DNA from: Spartinivicinus marinus
Lineage (GTDB): Bacteria > Pseudomonadota > Gammaproteobacteria > Pseudomonadales > Zooshikellaceae
Direction of reading: 5' to 3'
Assembly: GCF_026309355.1 (NCBI RefSeq)
Contig: NZ_JAPJZK010000001.1
Coordinates: forward strand, 6,282,501-6,346,500
Length of the DNA stretch: 64,000 nucleotides
The position numbers and the translations under genes were made by a program. The notes beneath the pieces were generated by a model. It saw only the letters and a list, made by a program, of their open reading frames with translations, was not told the DNA's origin and ran no database searches. Positions 22,379 to 31,396 of this stretch are shown one piece after another. Every line of letters starts with the position of its first letter. Within the stretch, counting starts at the first letter, position 1.

Positions 22379-22882
22379 CTAGGCTGCTTGACTGTTTTGC
22401 ATTGCTAAATATTTTTTAATATCAGACTCTATCGCCTCAGGTAAAGTTTGTGGCGAATAACGTTTAATATGCTTAGCCTGAGGGGAAACCAGAAACTTCG
22501 TAAAATTCCATTTAATTGCTCGACTACCCAATAAGCCGGGGGCTTTTTGTTTCAACAATTGAAACAGAGGATGCGCCTCATCACCATTGACGTTAATTTT
22601 TGCAAATAAAGGAAAGCTCACCCCATAGCGAGTCGTGCAAAATTGTTGGATATCTGATTCATTATCCGGCTCCTGTTGTCTGAATTGATTACAGGGGAAA
22701 CCCAAAACCACCAATCCTTGGTGCTGGTATTGTTGGAATAACTGTTCTAGCTGCTGGTATTGTGGTGTAAACATACACTGGCTGGCTGTATTAACAACCA
22801 GCATCACTTTATTTGCATAGTCGGCCAGCATCACTGACTTTCCATCAATGGTTTGACAAGCTATTTGGTAGATTCCATCCAT
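22379..22882 (-). CDS. glutathione peroxidase family protein
   Basis: 167 aa cysteine-type glutathione/thioredoxin peroxidase (BtuE/Gpx). It reduces hydrogen peroxide and lipid hydroperoxides. The peroxidatic Cys36 is in NTASQCMFTPQY, with GFPCNQFRQQEP near 61-72 and KWNFTKFLV near 125 completing the Cys-Gln-Trp-Asn set. It uses cysteine, not selenocysteine. It lies 38 bp downstream of msrB on the same strand, so the two probably form an oxidative-stress repair operon. Length is normal for the family. Confidence 0.93.
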   Translation of the reverse strand: MDGIYQIACQTIDGKSVMLADYANKVMLVVNTASQCMFTPQYQQLEQLFQQYQHQGLVVLGFPCNQFRQQEPDNESDIQQFCTTRYGVSFPLFAKINVNGDEAHPLFQLLKQKAPGLLGSRAIKWNFTKFLVSPQAKHIKRYSPQTLPEAIESDIKKYLAMQNSQAA

Positions 22883-22919
22883 GAATAACTCTCGCTTAAT
22901 TTGTTGATTATGATTAGCG

Positions 22920-23315
22920 CTATTTTTTAGGTGAAAAATCTAAAGCAACAGAGTTAATGCAGTATCGTAGTCCAGTGGGTTCTGGCCCATCCGGAAAGAC
23001 ATGCCCCAAATGGGCATCACATTGACTACAAAGCACCTCGATACGCTGCATACCCAAACTATGATCACCTGTTTCTGCAACAGCACCACTACTCACCGGT
23101 TGCCAATAACTTGGCCAGCCAGATCCAGAGTGATATTTATGATTAGAGTCAAACAGTGCCTGACCACAACAAACACAGTGGTAAATCCCTTCACTATCAA
23201 ATGACTCATATTGCCCAGAGAATGGTCGCTCAGTTCCTTTTTGTCGGCATACTCGGTATTGCTCTTGGGTTAACTCCTGCCGCCATTGGGCATCCGATTT
23301 GTCAACTTTTGCCAT
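22920..23315 (-). CDS. msrB: peptide-methionine (R)-S-oxide reductase
   Basis: 131 aa MsrB, which reduces methionine-R-sulfoxide in proteins. The zinc site is C47-C50 (HCVCCG) and C96-C99 ([12 protein letters not shown]). The catalytic Cys119 is in [16 protein letters not shown] 23315 is chosen because GAGG lies six bases upstream; a TTG 12 bases earlier overlaps that ribosome site and is unlikely. It is paired with the glutathione peroxidase gene downstream. Confidence 0.96.
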   Translation of the reverse strand: MAKVDKSDAQWRQELTQEQYRVCRQKGTERPFSGQYESFDSEGIYHCVCCGQALFDSNHKYHSGSGWPSYWQPVSSGAVAETGDHSLGMQRIEVLCSQCDAHLGHVFPDGPEPTGLRYCINSVALDFSPKK

Positions 23316-23538
23316 AATTGACCTCAATTAGCCAGTGATTTATCCATCTTTACCCATTACAATTCAGCTTAATCTTAGCTACCAAAAAAATATACCCTAA
23401 TTGCAGGTATAAACAGGCTTAGATTAATTTGGAAAAAGCCCTTTTTGATGCCTGGTCAATCCACCTTGCTCAATCAGCCTTGTTCAATAAACAAAGAAAG
23501 GCTTTTTCTCAGGAAAATTTTCGTTACAGGGTCATACC

Positions 23539-24753
23539 ATGCAGTTGGTCGATAAATCTGAGAAGTTAATTGATGTCTGTTATGACATCCGTGGTCCCGT
23601 ACTCAACGAAGCGAAACGCCTTGAGGATGAAGGCCATCGCGTACTTAAACTCAATATCGGCAACCCCGCCCCTTTTGGTTTTGATGCACCTGAAGAGTTG
23701 ATTCAGGATGTCATCCATAACTTGCCACAAGCCCAAGGCTATGGTGATGCAAAAGGCTTATTTGCTGCCCGCAAAGCGGTAATGCAGTATTACCAACAAA
23801 AAGGCATGCTGGATGTTGCCATTGATGATATTTACATTGGCAATGGCGTTAGTGAATTAATTGTGATGGCCATGCAGGGCCTGCTCAATAACGGTGATGA
23901 GTTATTAATTCCCTCTCCAGATTATCCCCTGTGGACAGCCGCGGTTAGCCTATCAGGTGGCAAACCCGTTCACTATCGCTGTGATGAACAGGCCAACTGG
24001 TACCCCGACCTTGATGATATTAAGCAGAAAATCACCCGTAAAACCCGTGGTATTGTCATCATCAACCCTAACAACCCAACGGGTGCCGTATACCCAAAAG
24101 CTTTTTTAGAAGAGCTTGTTGAGTTTGCCCGGCAACATCAACTGGTTATTTTTGCTGACGAAATTTACGACAAAATTTTATACGATGACATTCAGCATCA
24201 TTCATTGGCTAGCCTGGCTGATGATATTCTGACAATTACGTTTAATGGCTTGTCTAAGTCGTATCGAGCTGCAGGCTTTCGCTCAGGCTGGATGGTCATC
24301 AGCGGTCCCAAGCAAAAGGCCAGAGGCTATATCGAAGGCTTGGATATGCTGGCATCAATGCGGCTATGCCCTAACATGCCTACTCAGCATGCTATCCAGG
24401 CTGCACTGGGGGGTTATCAAAGCATTAATGACTTAGTGCTACCTGGTGGGCGCTTAAAAGAGCAACGCGACATCACCTGGCAGTTACTCAATGAGATTCC
24501 AGGGGTGAGCTGTGTGAAGCCAACAGGAGCCTTATACGCTTTCCCTAAACTGGACCCAAAGGTTTACCCTGTTGTTAATGATGAGCAGCTGGTACTGGAC
24601 TTGCTTCTACAGCAAAAAATCTTGCTTGTACAAGGTACAGCCTTTAACTGGCCAGATCCCGATCATATCCGCATTGTTACCTTGCCCCATGCAGAAGACT
24701 TACAAGATGCTATTCTTCGCTTTGGTGAGTTTTTGCAACAATATTTCCGTTAA
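23539..24753 (+). CDS. alaA: alanine-synthesising glutamate-pyruvate aminotransferase (AlaA-like)
   Basis: 404 aa class I/II PLP aminotransferase, essentially the length of E. coli AlaA (405). Seen are NIGNPAPFGFDAPEEL near residue 38, YGDAKGL near 74, IPSPDYPLW near 130, INPNNPTGAVY near 175 and the PLP Lys240 in FNGLSKSYRAAGFRSGW. It makes alanine from pyruvate and glutamate in the cytoplasm. It is transcribed away from msrB across a 220-bp shared promoter region. Confidence 0.92.
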   Translation: MQLVDKSEKLIDVCYDIRGPVLNEAKRLEDEGHRVLKLNIGNPAPFGFDAPEELIQDVIHNLPQAQGYGDAKGLFAARKAVMQYYQQKGMLDVAIDDIYIGNGVSELIVMAMQGLLNNGDELLIPSPDYPLWTAAVSLSGGKPVHYRCDEQANWYPDLDDIKQKITRKTRGIVIINPNNPTGAVYPKAFLEELVEFARQHQLVIFADEIYDKILYDDIQHHSLASLADDILTITFNGLSKSYRAAGFRSGWMVISGPKQKARGYIEGLDMLASMRLCPNMPTQHAIQAALGGYQSINDLVLPGGRLKEQRDITWQLLNEIPGVSCVKPTGALYAFPKLDPKVYPVVNDEQLVLDLLLQQKILLVQGTAFNWPDPDHIRIVTLPHAEDLQDAILRFGEFLQQYFR

Positions 24754-24936
24754 ACTTAGCGTGACAATTTGACGACAAGTCGACTAAATTTTCTAATAGG
24801 TAGTTGCCTAACAGGCTGGTGGTGTATTCCTTCAATCAGGGTACATCGCTAAAAACTATCTGCCTTGATACTGCTGCAAAGATAGAGTTTCAAGCAAAAC
24901 CACTTACCAAACTAAAAACTAAATAGTTGTTAGCCA

Positions 24937-25368
24937 ATGGCCGATATTCATATTGACGACTTTTATCACGACTGCGCCCATACCTTACTCCGGTTATATC
25001 GGGTCTTTCCCCGCAGTAGCACACTGTATGTGGATGATATCATTGGTAATTATGAGCCAGATGAGTTTGGCATCCCCCATGACCGACATCTCGCATGCTT
25101 TGGTTGCATGCTTTGGCTAGGCAGTGAAGGTTATTTACGCTACCAGGATACTATTCGCCAGGATGCTATTGACCAGGCTGTATTAACTGAAATGTCCTTT
25201 ATTCGCTTAGCAGGGCTCAACCTACCCAAGCCAGATGACCCACAACTACCCCCAACTATAGCTGAGCAACAGGCCACCCTAGCCCAACAACTACGTAATG
25301 CTGTGCATACCCAAAGCGCTAATAATATTAAGCAAGTATTAAAGACTTTTTTTACCAGCAGCCGCTAG
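24937..25368 (+). CDS. conserved hypothetical protein
   Basis: 143 aa, no family recognised with certainty. It opens MADIHIDDFYHDCAHTLLRL and contains DDIIGNYEPDEFGIPHDRHL, ACFGCMLWLGSEGYLRYQ and AVLTEMSFIRLAGL. The compact middle looks like a helical or winged fold, with a looser polar C-terminus. There is no signal peptide or membrane span. It stands alone between alaA and a small PA1571-like gene. Confidence 0.75.
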   Translation: MADIHIDDFYHDCAHTLLRLYRVFPRSSTLYVDDIIGNYEPDEFGIPHDRHLACFGCMLWLGSEGYLRYQDTIRQDAIDQAVLTEMSFIRLAGLNLPKPDDPQLPPTIAEQQATLAQQLRNAVHTQSANNIKQVLKTFFTSSR

Positions 25369-25773
25369 TTAACAGATCCCTGAAAGTTGACAGGCAGCCC
25401 TCTACTATCAGCGCTTTAGGCCTTTGATGACCACTGGCGTTGCTGCTTGTGAGTTTTCTGAGCCTGTCAAAATGGTCACTTGAGTCCTATAAGTAGAAAT
25501 CCTACGTTTTAAATAAGCGTATACTTACATATAAAAGGTTTTAAAAATCAGTGTTTCTTTTAATAGTCCTGAACGGTATAAAAAAAGCCCTTCAAGATAG
25601 TTGCAGGAAGTAAGCATTCTCGTTTAACCTCACAAAAAAAGGACTAAAAACAATAAAGTGTGATCCACTAAACGCCTTAGCACTTTGGAGTAAAACTAAA
25701 TTAATAATCATCCAGTCATAACAGGTGCTTTGGTAATAAATCTTCATGTACTGATTAGGCTAAGAGGTAACTT
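25369..25773. other. 405-bp intergenic stretch with an inverted repeat
   Basis: No gene recognised. It holds one long-range inverted repeat, TTGACAGGC (25387-25395) and GCCTGTCAA (25462-25470), 66 nt apart. The remainder is AT-rich and probably contains the promoter of the small gene at 25774. Confidence 0.35.
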
Positions 25774-25938
25774 ATGCACACCCAACCCATAATGACGACG
25801 AAATCCCCACGACCCGAAAATTTGCTATACGGCGCCGCCATCATTGATGAAAATGGTAATGAAATCCCCATTACCGAACAAATGATTATGAAGGCTTGTA
25901 AAAGGCTAGAAAAAGCCTGGGTTTATAAGAAAAAGTAA
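25774..25938 (+). CDS. small PA1571-like protein
   Basis: 54 aa. The core IDENGNEIPITEQMIMKACK resembles, from memory, the short Pseudomonas PA1571-type proteins with an I-D-x-x-G-x-E-x-P-I-T-E-x-M-I pattern. The ribosome site AGAGGT is six bases before the ATG, the frame is compact and a strong terminator follows, all supporting a real gene. Function is unknown; it is small, soluble and ends in a basic tail. Confidence 0.75.
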   Translation: MHTQPIMTTKSPRPENLLYGAAIIDENGNEIPITEQMIMKACKRLEKAWVYKKK

Positions 25939-26043
25939 ACCTAATCATCACATAAAGCGAGTCACTTATAACAACAAAACCGACAGTTGCACTGAATAAT
26001 TAGGCATCAACAAGCGAGTTTCCTGTGATCTGCTCTCCACATA

Positions 26044-26068
26044 AAAACACCGCCAATGGCGGTGTTTT
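26044..26068. terminator. bidirectional terminator between the small PA1571-like gene and pdxB
   Basis: Perfect 11-bp stem AAAACACCGCC / GGCGGTGTTTT around AAT, with T runs readable in both directions. It is placed between convergent genes. Confidence 0.9.
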
Positions 26069-26103
26069 TTATACTCTTCACAAATGATTGATGAAGGGCA
26101 TCA

Positions 26104-27264
26104 TTAAACTGTTACTACATTAAAGTTAAGGGCTTTCAGTGCAGAACTGACCTTACCAGAACATTTCTTAATTTTAACTTTTACAGTAGAAAACTCTCTT
26201 CGACTACGATAATGCTTACGTAGTGAATCAAATACCTGAGCCGTAGAAGCATCTTCTGCTAAGGCGCGAAAGCTGTTACGAAGTAATGCATCATCCTGTC
26301 TTACATCGTAAACAGAACGGATAGACGTCGATAATACTTCTTCCAAACAGGCATCACTACTAAAACTCAGAGCTTTTAACTTAGGTAGCGGCTTAATACC
26401 TTCTACTCGCACCCGGCTGGGTAATCCAAATGCACGACAAATAGCTCGATATACCATTTCAGTGCCAGCAATTTTGCCGTCTACACTGTAGCCGGCAATA
26501 TGAGGGGTTGCGATTGTGATTAAAGGCAACAGTTGACGATTAATCTCAGGCTCTTGCTCCCATACATCTAAAGCCACTGTCAATGGTTTTCCAGCAGAAA
26601 GTGAACTCATCAGAGCTTGATTATCAACTACCGCACCACGACTAGCATTAATTAAAATAGCGTTGGGCTTTAACTTGTCTAAACGAGCTGCATCCAAAAG
26701 ATGATGAGTCGGATAATCGCCCGCCTCTGTCAATGGGGTATGTAAAGTGACAATATCACTTTCAGCCAGTAATTGATCTAAGGAAACATATTCACAACTT
26801 TCGTCTTCTGCTGCTTCCAAAATAGGATCACTCACAAGACAAGTGATTCCCAACTTATTTAACACCTGATATAAGCGATCACCTACATTACCTTTACCAA
26901 CAATCCCCACCACTTTATCTTGCCAGTTAAACCCTTGCTGTTCAGCCAGCACATCTAACACACTAACCACATACTCAACCACAGCATTAGCATTACAGCC
27001 AGGTGCAGCCGCAAAGTTAATCTCCTGCGCTTCCAAATAGGCTAAATCAATATGATCAGTGCCAATAGTACAGGTACCAACAAAACGGACACTGCTATTA
27101 GCGAGTAATGCTTGATTAACCTGGGTAACTGACCTCACTAGTAGAATATCAGCATCTGCGACCTGCTCAGGGCCAATCTCCCGTCCAGGGTAAGTTGTAA
27201 TATCCCCAATAGATTGGAAAAAGGCATTCAGTAATGGGATATTTTCGTCAGCAACAATTTTCAT
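26104..27264 (-). CDS. pdxB: erythronate-4-phosphate dehydrogenase
   Basis: 386 aa D-2-hydroxyacid dehydrogenase of pyridoxal 5'-phosphate synthesis; it oxidises 4-phosphoerythronate with NAD. It opens MKIVADENIPLLNAFF as PdxB does. It has the nucleotide-binding motif GIVGKGNVGDRL, the catalytic Arg in NASRGAVVD and His in ATPHIAGYSVDG. The C-terminal dimerisation domain (about 290-380) separates PdxB from other family members. ATG 27264 is chosen on homology; the frame extends 47 codons further upstream without family similarity. Confidence 0.95.
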   Translation of the reverse strand: MKIVADENIPLLNAFFQSIGDITTYPGREIGPEQVADADILLVRSVTQVNQALLANSSVRFVGTCTIGTDHIDLAYLEAQEINFAAAPGCNANAVVEYVVSVLDVLAEQQGFNWQDKVVGIVGKGNVGDRLYQVLNKLGITCLVSDPILEAAEDESCEYVSLDQLLAESDIVTLHTPLTEAGDYPTHHLLDAARLDKLKPNAILINASRGAVVDNQALMSSLSAGKPLTVALDVWEQEPEINRQLLPLITIATPHIAGYSVDGKIAGTEMVYRAICRAFGLPSRVRVEGIKPLPKLKALSFSSDACLEEVLSTSIRSVYDVRQDDALLRNSFRALAEDASTAQVFDSLRKHYRSRREFSTVKVKIKKCSGKVSSALKALNFNVVTV

Positions 27265-27299
27265 AATAGACTCTAAACAAACTAAAAAAGCCTTGAAAT

Positions 27300-27486
27300 G
27301 CTCTGTTAAAATTGTAATTTTTTCGTGAGAGCAAGGCAGCACCGCACGGACGACTGCATGGAGGCAGAAGTTAGAGCAACGCAAGGAGCAGTTGCCGAAG
27401 GCCACAGTGTATTAGAAATACATGAGGACCTGAGTACGGGGCTAACACAGCTATCGCGGAAAAAATGCATTTTTAAAGGTGCCTTT
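27300..27486. repeat. candidate intergenic repeat element upstream of pdxB
   Basis: About 185 bp of patterned sequence between pdxB and gspM. It contains small palindromes (TGTATT AGA AATACA near 27408-27422; AATGCATTT near 27467-27475) and a reading-frame-like GC-rich left half. The style recalls ERIC/IRU-type intergenic repeats of gammaproteobacteria. Only one copy is in this window, so repeat status is inference. Confidence 0.35.
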
Positions 27487-27960
27487 TTAGATTACAGGAA
27501 ATTCCGCTCGTATATTAACAACTCCTGCATCTGATTGTCGGCTCACTTGAATTGCTTTCACATTTACCTGATGGCGAGTTGCTAATAGATTTAACCATTT
27601 TAGTGCAGAAGTAAATGGCACCTTCTCTAACCAAAGAGTTACACCTCTTTGCCCAGGTTCCAAACGGTTAATTGTTAACCCATGCTGAGCTGCTTGAGTG
27701 GTAATCAGCTGGCGAAGCTGGTTCACGTTTAAACTGGCTCGCTGATTTTGTCCACCTAGCAGTTTTGCCTGCTGTTGACGCTGCTCCATAAACTGATAGG
27801 CTTCCTGCCAATAAGCCACATCACTTTCAGCTGTATTATAACGGTTAACCAGCGGCTTCCAGATTAACAGATACAAACATGCAACCAGTATAAAGCCTGA
27901 TAACACCATTAAAGCTCGGCGGTCATTAGTCGACAGTTGTTGCCAGTATTGTTGAATCAT
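27487..27960 (-). CDS. gspM: type II secretion protein GspM
   Basis: 157 aa inner-membrane platform protein. A short cytoplasmic N-terminus is followed by one span (ALMVLSGFILVACLYLLIW, about 15-33). A periplasmic coiled coil and a ferredoxin-like domain (SALKWLNLLATRHQVNVKAIQV) complete it. It partners GspL, whose gene overlaps it by 4 bases (ATGA). It is the last gene of the operon; no gspN follows. Confidence 0.9.
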   Translation of the reverse strand: MIQQYWQQLSTNDRRALMVLSGFILVACLYLLIWKPLVNRYNTAESDVAYWQEAYQFMEQRQQQAKLLGGQNQRASLNVNQLRQLITTQAAQHGLTINRLEPGQRGVTLWLEKVPFTSALKWLNLLATRHQVNVKAIQVSRQSDAGVVNIRAEFPVI

Positions 27961-29201
27961 CCTGCCTCCTGTTTAACAGCTAAGTGTTTCACAACAATGC
28001 GTGCCACCACCTGTTCTTGGTTGTGATTCGCCGATTTTAGCTCAGCACTCAGCCCCTGCTGTTTAACGGCAGCCAATAATTTATCGACTGAATCCAGTGA
28101 CGCCGCATTGACTTCCAGGGAAAATCGTCCCTGCTCACGAAAGTCGATATTTTTCACGGTAATTTGACCATCAGGTAATTGCTGTTGGGCCTGTCCCCAT
28201 TTATGTAATGCTTGTAAAAACGCTAAGCCCTGGTCAACCCGGCGGCCTTGTAATTTCGCCTTAAACTGATCATAGACATCCACAATCGTATCATTAGGAA
28301 ACAGCTGTTTATAGAGTTCTACAGCAGCTGTTTCATATTGTGCTGCCTGCTTTTCCAACTGTTTTATTTGCCAGTACTGGCCACTGCCCCATAATGCAAT
28401 AGCCATCATTCCCGCCGCAATTGACCAACGCCATTGTTGCAAAACACCACTATCAGCCTGCAGTAGCTTAAACTGGCCGTGGCGCAAATTAATCCGCTTT
28501 AATGCCGCATCTTGTAAGAGATTATTAGCCATCCAGCACAAAGTTGGGATGGCTTGCTGTTGCCAACTGAGCAAAGGAATGGACGGCAATCTATTAGGCT
28601 CAGTATCACCTAAATATACCCCCGCTAACTCCTCCTCAACGCTAATCACCGTGCCTAGCAACATCGACAACTGTTGGGTATTAATAAGACTAAATTGCCA
28701 GCCTGGCAGCCTCAACACAGCCTGATCAGCATCTGCAATTAGTTGATTAGCTTCAGTCGCTAATAAGACAGATGCAGGCACAATCCGGTCAGGCTCAACC
28801 CCATGTTCCTGACAATAACTTAACACCTGCGCAAGATAGACTTTATTGACCGCAATCACTGGCACCAGTTGTTCTTCCGTCACCGCCAATAACGTCAGGT
28901 GATACTCTTCTACATCCTCGACTAACTGCTCTTCCAGCAAAAAGGGCACAGACTGCTCAATATGCTTACGCTGTTTAGAAGGCACTTTCACTGCAGTAAC
29001 CGTACAACGCTGGCTGGGTAATACCAAAACTGCCTGCGCTTTAGGCTTAGCCTTTAACTGCTCCACTAACACCGCCATGGTATCAGTAACCACAGTGGTT
29101 GCTGCATTTCCTTCGGCATCACCCCAGCACCAACTCAGAAAAAGCTCCTGATCGGCTGCTGTTAGCAACTCATCATGCCATTGAATAAAACAATCACTCA
29201 T
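27957..29201 (-). CDS. gspL: type II secretion protein GspL
   Basis: 414 aa. The cytoplasmic actin-like domain (about 1-240) binds the GspE ATPase; LPSQRCTVTAVKVPSKQRKH is typical. One membrane span is near 257-275 (WRWSIAAGMMAIALWGSGQYW). The periplasmic ferredoxin-like domain contains FLQALHKWGQ and the closing segment VNAASLDSVDKLLAAVKQQG. It is 9 bp downstream of gspK and overlaps gspM. Confidence 0.92.
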   Translation of the reverse strand: MSDCFIQWHDELLTAADQELFLSWCWGDAEGNAATTVVTDTMAVLVEQLKAKPKAQAVLVLPSQRCTVTAVKVPSKQRKHIEQSVPFLLEEQLVEDVEEYHLTLLAVTEEQLVPVIAVNKVYLAQVLSYCQEHGVEPDRIVPASVLLATEANQLIADADQAVLRLPGWQFSLINTQQLSMLLGTVISVEEELAGVYLGDTEPNRLPSIPLLSWQQQAIPTLCWMANNLLQDAALKRINLRHGQFKLLQADSGVLQQWRWSIAAGMMAIALWGSGQYWQIKQLEKQAAQYETAAVELYKQLFPNDTIVDVYDQFKAKLQGRRVDQGLAFLQALHKWGQAQQQLPDGQITVKNIDFREQGRFSLEVNAASLDSVDKLLAAVKQQGLSAELKSANHNQEQVVARIVVKHLAVKQEAG

Positions 29202-29210
29202 AGCTTCACT

Positions 29211-30674
29211 TTACGAAGTCTCTTTAGTAAAAATCGGTTCTGGTAACCAACGCCGTTTATATACAATTACTTCATCTTGACTTTTACGATAGAAATAACT
29301 GGTTAAAATGGTTTCATAATCGTTTAATCGCACAGTAAATTGGGCAATGAAGTATTTGCTGTTTAAACTGATTAAACTCTTTTCTTTTAAATCCTTAATT
29401 TTATAACCATCTACCCCACCACAAGAAACTAACTCTGTGTCTATTGCTTGAATATTTGGGTACTGATCTTTTTTCACTCTTTTTTCAAGAAATTTTTCCA
29501 AATGAGATTGATCTAACGATTTACCTTTCATTTGACATACAGCTTCGATAAGTTCTTTTGAGGCTGTAAAAATATTAATTGGCGTTTGGTTATCACTTTC
29601 TTTGAGAGGCTCAGGTAAAACAACCAAGTTTTCTGCTAACGGCAAGTAATAGGATTGACCTGACTTTTCTCTAATGTATCTTACTAGTTGCAACTCAGAA
29701 ACGTGCTGTAATGGTTGGTTGGCTACCCGGTAAGGTGTTTTCAAACCTAAATATTCTAAATCTTCTGAGCCATCAGTATTTTTTTTGTTTATCCACTTTG
29801 TAATTTCTTTCAATAAATCTTGAGGAATTTTTTGAGAAAGTTGTTGTTCAATAACATTTCGATAGCTAGTAAAAATAGCTTCAATATCCTTATTAGTTAC
29901 CTCTTTATCTTTATTTTGATCATTCTGACCTCCATTCTCATTATTGTTATTTTGTCTATCAATTCCTTCTTCACCTGTTTCTTTATTATTTGAACTATTA
30001 CGTTGGTTGTTTCTATTTCGTATAACTGTTTTTTCTACATACAAATTATTAATATTGAAATACCCTTGAGCATCCTTGATTTCCATCAAAATACCATCTT
30101 CACACTCTATCGGGCCTTTATCTTTTTTCTCGTTATCTTCTTTTTCTTTACGCTTTTGTTTTTCATCTTCCAATTTAGGCGTCGCAATACCACTGTCATT
30201 GACTTTTAAACAACGAGGTTGCGCCCAAATTTCACCTAAATAGTCTATTTCTTTGCCATCTTCTTTATCGCTTTTTAAATCTTCAGCCAACAAAATTTTT
30301 ACATATTCTTCAGTACCTAACGCATATTGGCGGAGCATAGCCGAATGCACATGATGGGTAGTGGCTTGAATAGAAAAATCTAACTGACGAATAATCGCCG
30401 CCCCAATAATAGCCACTAACGCAAATACCAATAAGACTGTAATTAAAGCAACGCCTTGTTGTTTTTGGGGCAATGATGAAGGTTTTTTACTCCTCTTCGA
30501 GGCTGTCGCAAAAGCTTGTGGATATGGGATAGCAGGATGTTCTGAAGCTGCTGTCTGGAACAGCTTTAGCTCTGAAGGCCAAGGATGGCCTTTTAGAGCG
30601 GCGGAAGAATAGCCTGTTATACCATATCGGACACCAGGCTTATTTTCTGCTTTTTTCACTAATATCCACTTCAT
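29211..30674 (-). CDS. gspK: type II secretion minor pseudopilin GspK with an abnormally long leader
   Basis: 487 aa. GspK caps the pseudopilus tip. The prepilin hydrophobic segment GVALITVLLVFALVAII begins at G74, so the leader is 74 residues instead of the usual short one. Codons about 5-59 are supplied by a dispersed repeat (30499-30660) reading VRYGITGYSSAAL, as in repeat copy A. A Lys/Glu- and Asn-rich insert lies at about 155-255. The ATG at 30674 overlaps the gspJ stop (GTGATGA). A TTG near codon 69 could restore a normal leader if used. Export function of this form is uncertain. Confidence 0.88.
   Translation of the reverse strand: MKWILVKKAENKPGVRYGITGYSSAALKGHPWPSELKLFQTAASEHPAIPYPQAFATASKRSKKPSSLPQKQQGVALITVLLVFALVAIIGAAIIRQLDFSIQATTHHVHSAMLRQYALGTEEYVKILLAEDLKSDKEDGKEIDYLGEIWAQPRCLKVNDSGIATPKLEDEKQKRKEKEDNEKKDKGPIECEDGILMEIKDAQGYFNINNLYVEKTVIRNRNNQRNSSNNKETGEEGIDRQNNNNENGGQNDQNKDKEVTNKDIEAIFTSYRNVIEQQLSQKIPQDLLKEITKWINKKNTDGSEDLEYLGLKTPYRVANQPLQHVSELQLVRYIREKSGQSYYLPLAENLVVLPEPLKESDNQTPINIFTASKELIEAVCQMKGKSLDQSHLEKFLEKRVKKDQYPNIQAIDTELVSCGGVDGYKIKDLKEKSLISLNSKYFIAQFTVRLNDYETILTSYFYRKSQDEVIVYKRRWLPEPIFTKETS
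30499..30660 (-). mobile_element. dispersed repeat copy B, in frame inside gspK
   Basis: About 162 bp (54 codons). The plus-strand left end is GAGGCTGTCGCAAAAG, the terminal motif shared with 63110. It contains the 40-bp block matching copy A with one mismatch (30595-30634). The right end is degenerate, without the full terminal repeat. The reading frame stays open through the element in the gspK direction, so the gene is extended rather than broken. Confidence 0.7.
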
Positions 30675-31396
30675 CACACTTTACCTACCGCTACTTCAAT
30701 TAACACCCGTAGCTCACCAAATAGGGTATGTTCAAAGGTGACTTCTATTGCTTGAGGGAGAGCGCGGTTGTTGGCACTTCCCTGATTAGGCGATGGTGCA
30801 TAATCCTTACACTCTTTCCAGTCATCATCAATATTGGTATTTGTACCACTAGAGCCGGATGTTTTTTCCTTCCTTTCTAAAAACCGCCATTTTAACGACT
30901 TAATGCCTGCTAATAATTTCTGCTCATATAGTTTTGGCTCGGGCGCTTTATCCAATACCCGCCAATAATCCCGCTCTAAAATAAACAAATCATCATTACC
31001 CTGCTCTTCCGCTTCCTCATCAGGAACCATCCGGTACTGCACCCGCTGTAACTCACTTCGTTCTTCATTTAACGGGTTATCCCAAGCATGATGGGTAAAT
31101 ACAAAAGTCTGTTCAAACTCATCACAGGACCAGGTATCTTCGTTACCACCCAGTTCATCACGCACACTGCGCGCTACCATATTGCCAATATCCCGCTGCA
31201 ACATAAAAGTCGCCCGCTGCAAAGCAATCACTTTTTCACTTCGTTCAAATACAGCCGTTTGGGTATTTAGTACCGAACTAAATAACTGATAAGTAGCCAA
31301 CCCTAATAACGAAAAAATCGCAACAGCAATCACCACTTCCAATAAAGTGAAACCTGACTGAGGATCATGCATAGGAACAGTAGCGGTTTTTTTCAT
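30674..31396 (-). CDS. gspJ: type II secretion minor pseudopilin GspJ
   Basis: 240 aa. The prepilin motif QSGFTLLEVVIAVAIFSLLG is near residues 13-32, with Glu at +5 of the mature protein. Downstream RATFMLQRDIGNMVARSVRD is typical of GspJ. It forms the pseudopilus tip with GspI and GspK. Its ATG overlaps the gspI stop (ATGA), and its stop overlaps the gspK start, so translation is coupled. Confidence 0.93.
   Translation of the reverse strand: MKKTATVPMHDPQSGFTLLEVVIAVAIFSLLGLATYQLFSSVLNTQTAVFERSEKVIALQRATFMLQRDIGNMVARSVRDELGGNEDTWSCDEFEQTFVFTHHAWDNPLNEERSELQRVQYRMVPDEEAEEQGNDDLFILERDYWRVLDKAPEPKLYEQKLLAGIKSLKWRFLERKEKTSGSSGTNTNIDDDWKECKDYAPSPNQGSANNRALPQAIEVTFEHTLFGELRVLIEVAVGKV

Noticed and set aside
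27325-27534. 69-codon plus-strand frame upstream of pdxB
   Set aside because: Lies in the candidate repeat element and overlaps the end of gspM on the other strand.
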